DNA of 64,000 nt from contig VWYX01000208.1 in NCBI GenBank assembly GCA_013396525.1, positions 148,881 to 212,880 of the forward strand, written 5' to 3'. Positions 60,601 to 64,000 of this stretch are shown piece after piece. Positions within the stretch are counted from its first letter, which is position 1, and every line of letters starts with the position of its first letter. A program made the translations under genes and the position numbers. This stretch comes from Chaetorhynchus papuensis (lineage: Eukaryota; Chordata; Aves; Passeriformes; Rhipiduridae). Under the pieces are notes generated by a model, which worked only from the letters and a program-made list of their open reading frames with translations, had not been told where the DNA came from and did not search any database.

Positions 60601-63600
60601 TTTAGGTTGAAAAAGACCTCCAAGATCATCAGCTCCAACCTCTGACTGATTACCACCTTGTCAAGTAAACCATGGCACTAAGAGTCATGTCCAGTTGTTT
60701 CTTGAACACCGTCAGGAACGGTGTTCCTCCCTTCACAGTCCATTCCAATGCCTGACCACCCTTTCAGTGAAGAAATGCTTACTGATGCCCAAGCTGAACC
60801 TCCCCCAGCACAGCTTGAGGCCATTTCCTCTTGTCCTGTCACTGGTTGTCTGGGAGAAGAGACCAAACCCCACCTGGCTACACCCTCCTTTCAGGGAGCT
60901 GTAGAGAGTGATAAGGTCCCCCCAGCCTCCTTTTCTCCAGCCTGAACAACCTCAACTCCATCAGCTGCTCCTCACAGGACTTGTGCTCCAGACCCTTCAC
61001 CAGCTTTGGAGCCTTTTTCTGGACACCTTCCAGCACCTCAGTGCTTCTTGGTTTGAGGGGACCAAAACAACACAGGATTCAAGTTGTGGCCTCATAACTT
61101 GAGTGCCGAGTACAGGGGGACAATCCCTGCCCTGCTCCTGCTGGCCACACTGTTGCTGGTACAGGCCAGGATGCCACTGGCCTTCTTGGCCACCTGGGCA
61201 CAGCCTGGCTCATGTCCAGCTGCTGTCACCAGCACCCCCAGGTCCTTTTCCTGTGGGCAGCTTTGCAGCCACTCTGCCCCAGCCTGTGGCGCTGCCTGGG
61301 GTTGTTGTGACCCAAGGGCAGGAGCCGGCACTGGGCCTTGTTGAACCTCACAGCGCTGGCCTTGGCCCATGATCCAGCCTGCCCAGATCCCTCTGCAGAG
61401 CCCTCCTGCCCTCAGGAAACGTCCAGTTAAGCAAAGTTAAAGGCTTTCTCTCTATATATATGTAATGTCCTTCAGGGAAGTAATGAAGCTTGATTCTTCC
61501 AGTGAAGAGTAGTTCTGTGCTAAAATGTCTAGGAAAGACAACAAAGGTACGAAAAGAGTGTGCTTCTACTGTAATCAAGTTTTATTTATCATCAATGGAA
61601 TATGCAATGCCATATAAACCATCTCTTTAACACAAGCTGCATCCACAGGAGACTTTTTTTTTTTACTGCTATTGTATACACACATTTAATTAATTTCCCT
61701 TCTTTTAGATAATTTGTTAGATTATCAAGGGAAGGATCTGTAATGCAATTTTTCCTAGTGACAAACACCCCATCAAAACTTGAAGACACGCATATACATC
61801 AAATGTACTCATCAAACTTACACACCTGAGATGAGGTCTACAGCTACGACAGTTTTCCAAAACACCCAAACGTAACTGCAGAGGCCTATGATAGCCACAC
61901 ATGCTTTTTATGGTGAGTGTGTGGCTTTATTGAACTGCATGTCTAATTCTATTTGTAAGGATTGACTTCAATGAGACTTCAACATAAGCTCAGCTGTTTG
62001 TTAACATAATGGAGTAGCTCCAGCACAGCTCTTTGTTCAGCTGCACTCCAATCTGTGGAGTCACTATGATTACATTTTTGAGTTATAAAGACAAGTGGAA
62101 ACTGCTGTACTATAAATTTTATAAATGCTGAAGTTCATTGAATGACATGTTTTGCATCGCCTTGTCCTGTTCTCTCATTCCATGTGTGAGTTACAGGGAC
62201 AGTGGGAGCATTCACATAAATAAAAACAAATGTTTAAATTAAAATAGAATAGTTTTCATGACACTTCCCAATTTTGCTATATCCCTTTAGTAAAAGGTAT
62301 ATGATAGAGAAATAATGCCCCATACTCACAAAATAAATACCACCCTGGTGATTGGTAAGTGTTCTCTCTAATGGTACTTAAAAGAGGAAGCAAGCATCAC
62401 GCAGATCACAGTGTCCTGGGTACAGGATGTTCAATGTGAAATTGCACAATTTTAAGCTGAGGCTTTTAAATTTTATTTTAAAAGCTGTGGATTTTTCTGC
62501 TACCAATGCAGGGGAAAACTAGTGACAAACAACTACACTTTAAATTATAAAAGACACTTCAGCACACTGGCTGCAGATGAAAAACACAGTAGTGTACAGA
62601 AAAGTTTTCCGTACCTCATGCAAGCATCTCTTTTGAAAACTCACTGTTGCATGCTGTGCAATGTGAGACTCTGCATCACAGTCACATTCTTTCAAAGTTT
62701 ACTCTAAGGGAACAAGAACAGCATAGCAAGTGGAGCAAAATGCCACTGAACTAAATACACTGTTAGCTAATGAGGTCCTGTTGTACAGTGAGAACTTGCC
62801 TACAACAGGACATCAACTAATGTACTGCTATGTAGGAGACATCCACTCAAAATTACTACGAAAATCAGCATTTGAGCACTGCATCAAGATTGTGACTTAA
62901 GCTGACATCACCAGTTTAGTTTTCAATAACATATACGTATTTTAATGCCCACTATCCTGGATCACTTTTATGTGTGTTTCGGTGATGTAAAATTTCATAA
63001 GAGTATCATATTAATTAATAAAACAATAGTAATTTTAAAAAAATTAGAAAGGCTCCTAAGACATAATTATTAGTGAGTAACTGCATTTAACCCCTTCTAC
63101 TGACTTAAATCTACAATAACCTGGAAAGTTATTTTCTTTGAGGTTAGTGAAAATCACTTGTCAGTAAGGGAGTATCTTGATTAAAACACATTAACCATAG
63201 GAAATTATGCCAAACAATACTTTCAGCAGTTATATAGACAGAAGAAAGTTGTTGAATTCTGCTTCTCTACCCAGCCTCTCCCCATTTTAATAAGATAGAA
63301 AGTAACGAAAAACTGTAATACCACTGTACTAATAAAACATTTTAGAAGTAGAAACTATCAGTCCCTGTTGTAACCCTCCTGGCTAGAATCTATCTTTTCA
63401 GGGTCTAGTTTTCCTGGCTGTTCATTGTGGTGCTGCCTCTCACGCGTGATGTCATCTCAGAGTAACCAGATTGAACTGGCCAGGAACCTCACCGGAGCTG
63501 CAGGCCTGAAGTTTACACTCAAATTACAGCACACGGATGAGCAATAAGAAAATGCCAGCAAGAGGAATCAAGTTTTCTACAAATCAGGCAAAGGATCTTG

Positions 63601-64000
63601 ACACAAAATGAAGTTAATACTGATGTAACTGGCTCCCATTATCTGAATGGCCATTGAGCTTTGTTAGTTTTAGTGTAATTGTTTAGCCTTGGAGATTTTT
63701 AAGTGTTTCTTTCACTTACAGGACTTCCTGCATGATGTTCACAGATATTGCTCAAAAATGCAGTTATGCAGGAAGAACTTTGGTACTGTGCTTGCTAACT
63801 CTTAAAAATGTTAATATCTAAAACCTCATGAAATCACGTCAAGTTTTCTACAGCAATTTGCTGAATTCCTGTAGTGCCACAATAGCTGACAAGGATGTTT
63901 TGTATTCCTGAAGTTTAACCCTCAATCAGACAGATTTAAAAATCTGGCCATTAGTCTACTGCATATCCATAATACGGAGACATTGGTTTTACATGTTATT
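54685..64000 (-). other. GLDC intron 2 (partial)
   Basis: At least 9.3 kb upstream of exon 3. I looked for exon 2 (expected to precede ENEIL) on the - strand and did not find it, so exons 1-2 and the promoter lie to the right. Contains the 60590-61425 CR1 and two GC-richer patches near 57440-57720 and 58990-59300. Confidence 0.75.
60590..61425 (-). mobile_element. CR1 LINE 3' half in GLDC intron 2
   Basis: The left edge (cacagaatcatttaggttga, aaaagacctccaagatcatc) is the reverse complement of the CR1 3' terminus. The right part on the - strand reads QEKDLGVLVTA, SGILACTSNSVASRSRAG and IVPLYSAL, the C-terminal RT. It is fairly well preserved, with frame disruptions. Confidence 0.93.

Noticed and set aside
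1..64000. Search for tRNA, rRNA, CRISPR arrays, bacterial operons, integrated virus
   Set aside because: None seen by eye. The window is spliced vertebrate DNA with LINE fragments only.

Overview
The window is vertebrate nuclear DNA, almost certainly from a bird. It is AT-rich and intron-dominated, its interspersed repeats are nearly all CR1 LINE fragments (the characteristic avian retrotransposon), and it holds two convergent genes that are also neighbours on human 9p24: UHRF2 on the + strand and GLDC on the - strand. Human 9p corresponds to the avian Z chromosome, so Z linkage is likely, but that is inferred from synteny and not seen here. The species cannot be fixed from the sequence.

Layout. 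Positions 1-775 are an antisense CR1 piece in an upstream UHRF2 intron. Positions 1449-23764 carry the last eleven coding exons of UHRF2 (PHD finger, SRA/YDG domain, RING finger, stop at 23762-23764), followed by a 3' UTR with a polyadenylation signal at 24667. A 790-base assembly gap (6541-7330) lies inside one intron and removes no exon. About 1.9 kb separates the two convergent 3' ends. From 27122 to 54684 on the - strand lie 23 coding exons of GLDC, matching exons 3-25 of the human gene. Every junction keeps frame, and the PLP-binding lysine codon is at 33729-33731. Positions 54685-64000 are the large upstream GLDC intron; exons 1-2 and the promoter are outside the window. All exon boundaries were read from splice signals plus frame continuity.

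The two genes have unrelated jobs. UHRF2 is a nuclear chromatin reader and E3 ubiquitin ligase. GLDC is the mitochondrial P-protein of the glycine cleavage system. They share only a tail-to-tail position. I see no operon-like, viral, CRISPR or other novel system. The points most worth a second look are a 33-nt in-frame upstream acceptor in the UHRF2 SRA domain, a GC-AG intron in GLDC, a cysteine in the GLDC YGGPHA motif where I recall glycine in other species, CR1 debris 28 bp from a GLDC splice donor, and several DNA-structure features (a compound trinucleotide microsatellite, a perfect 30-bp AT palindrome, and a 12-bp hairpin).
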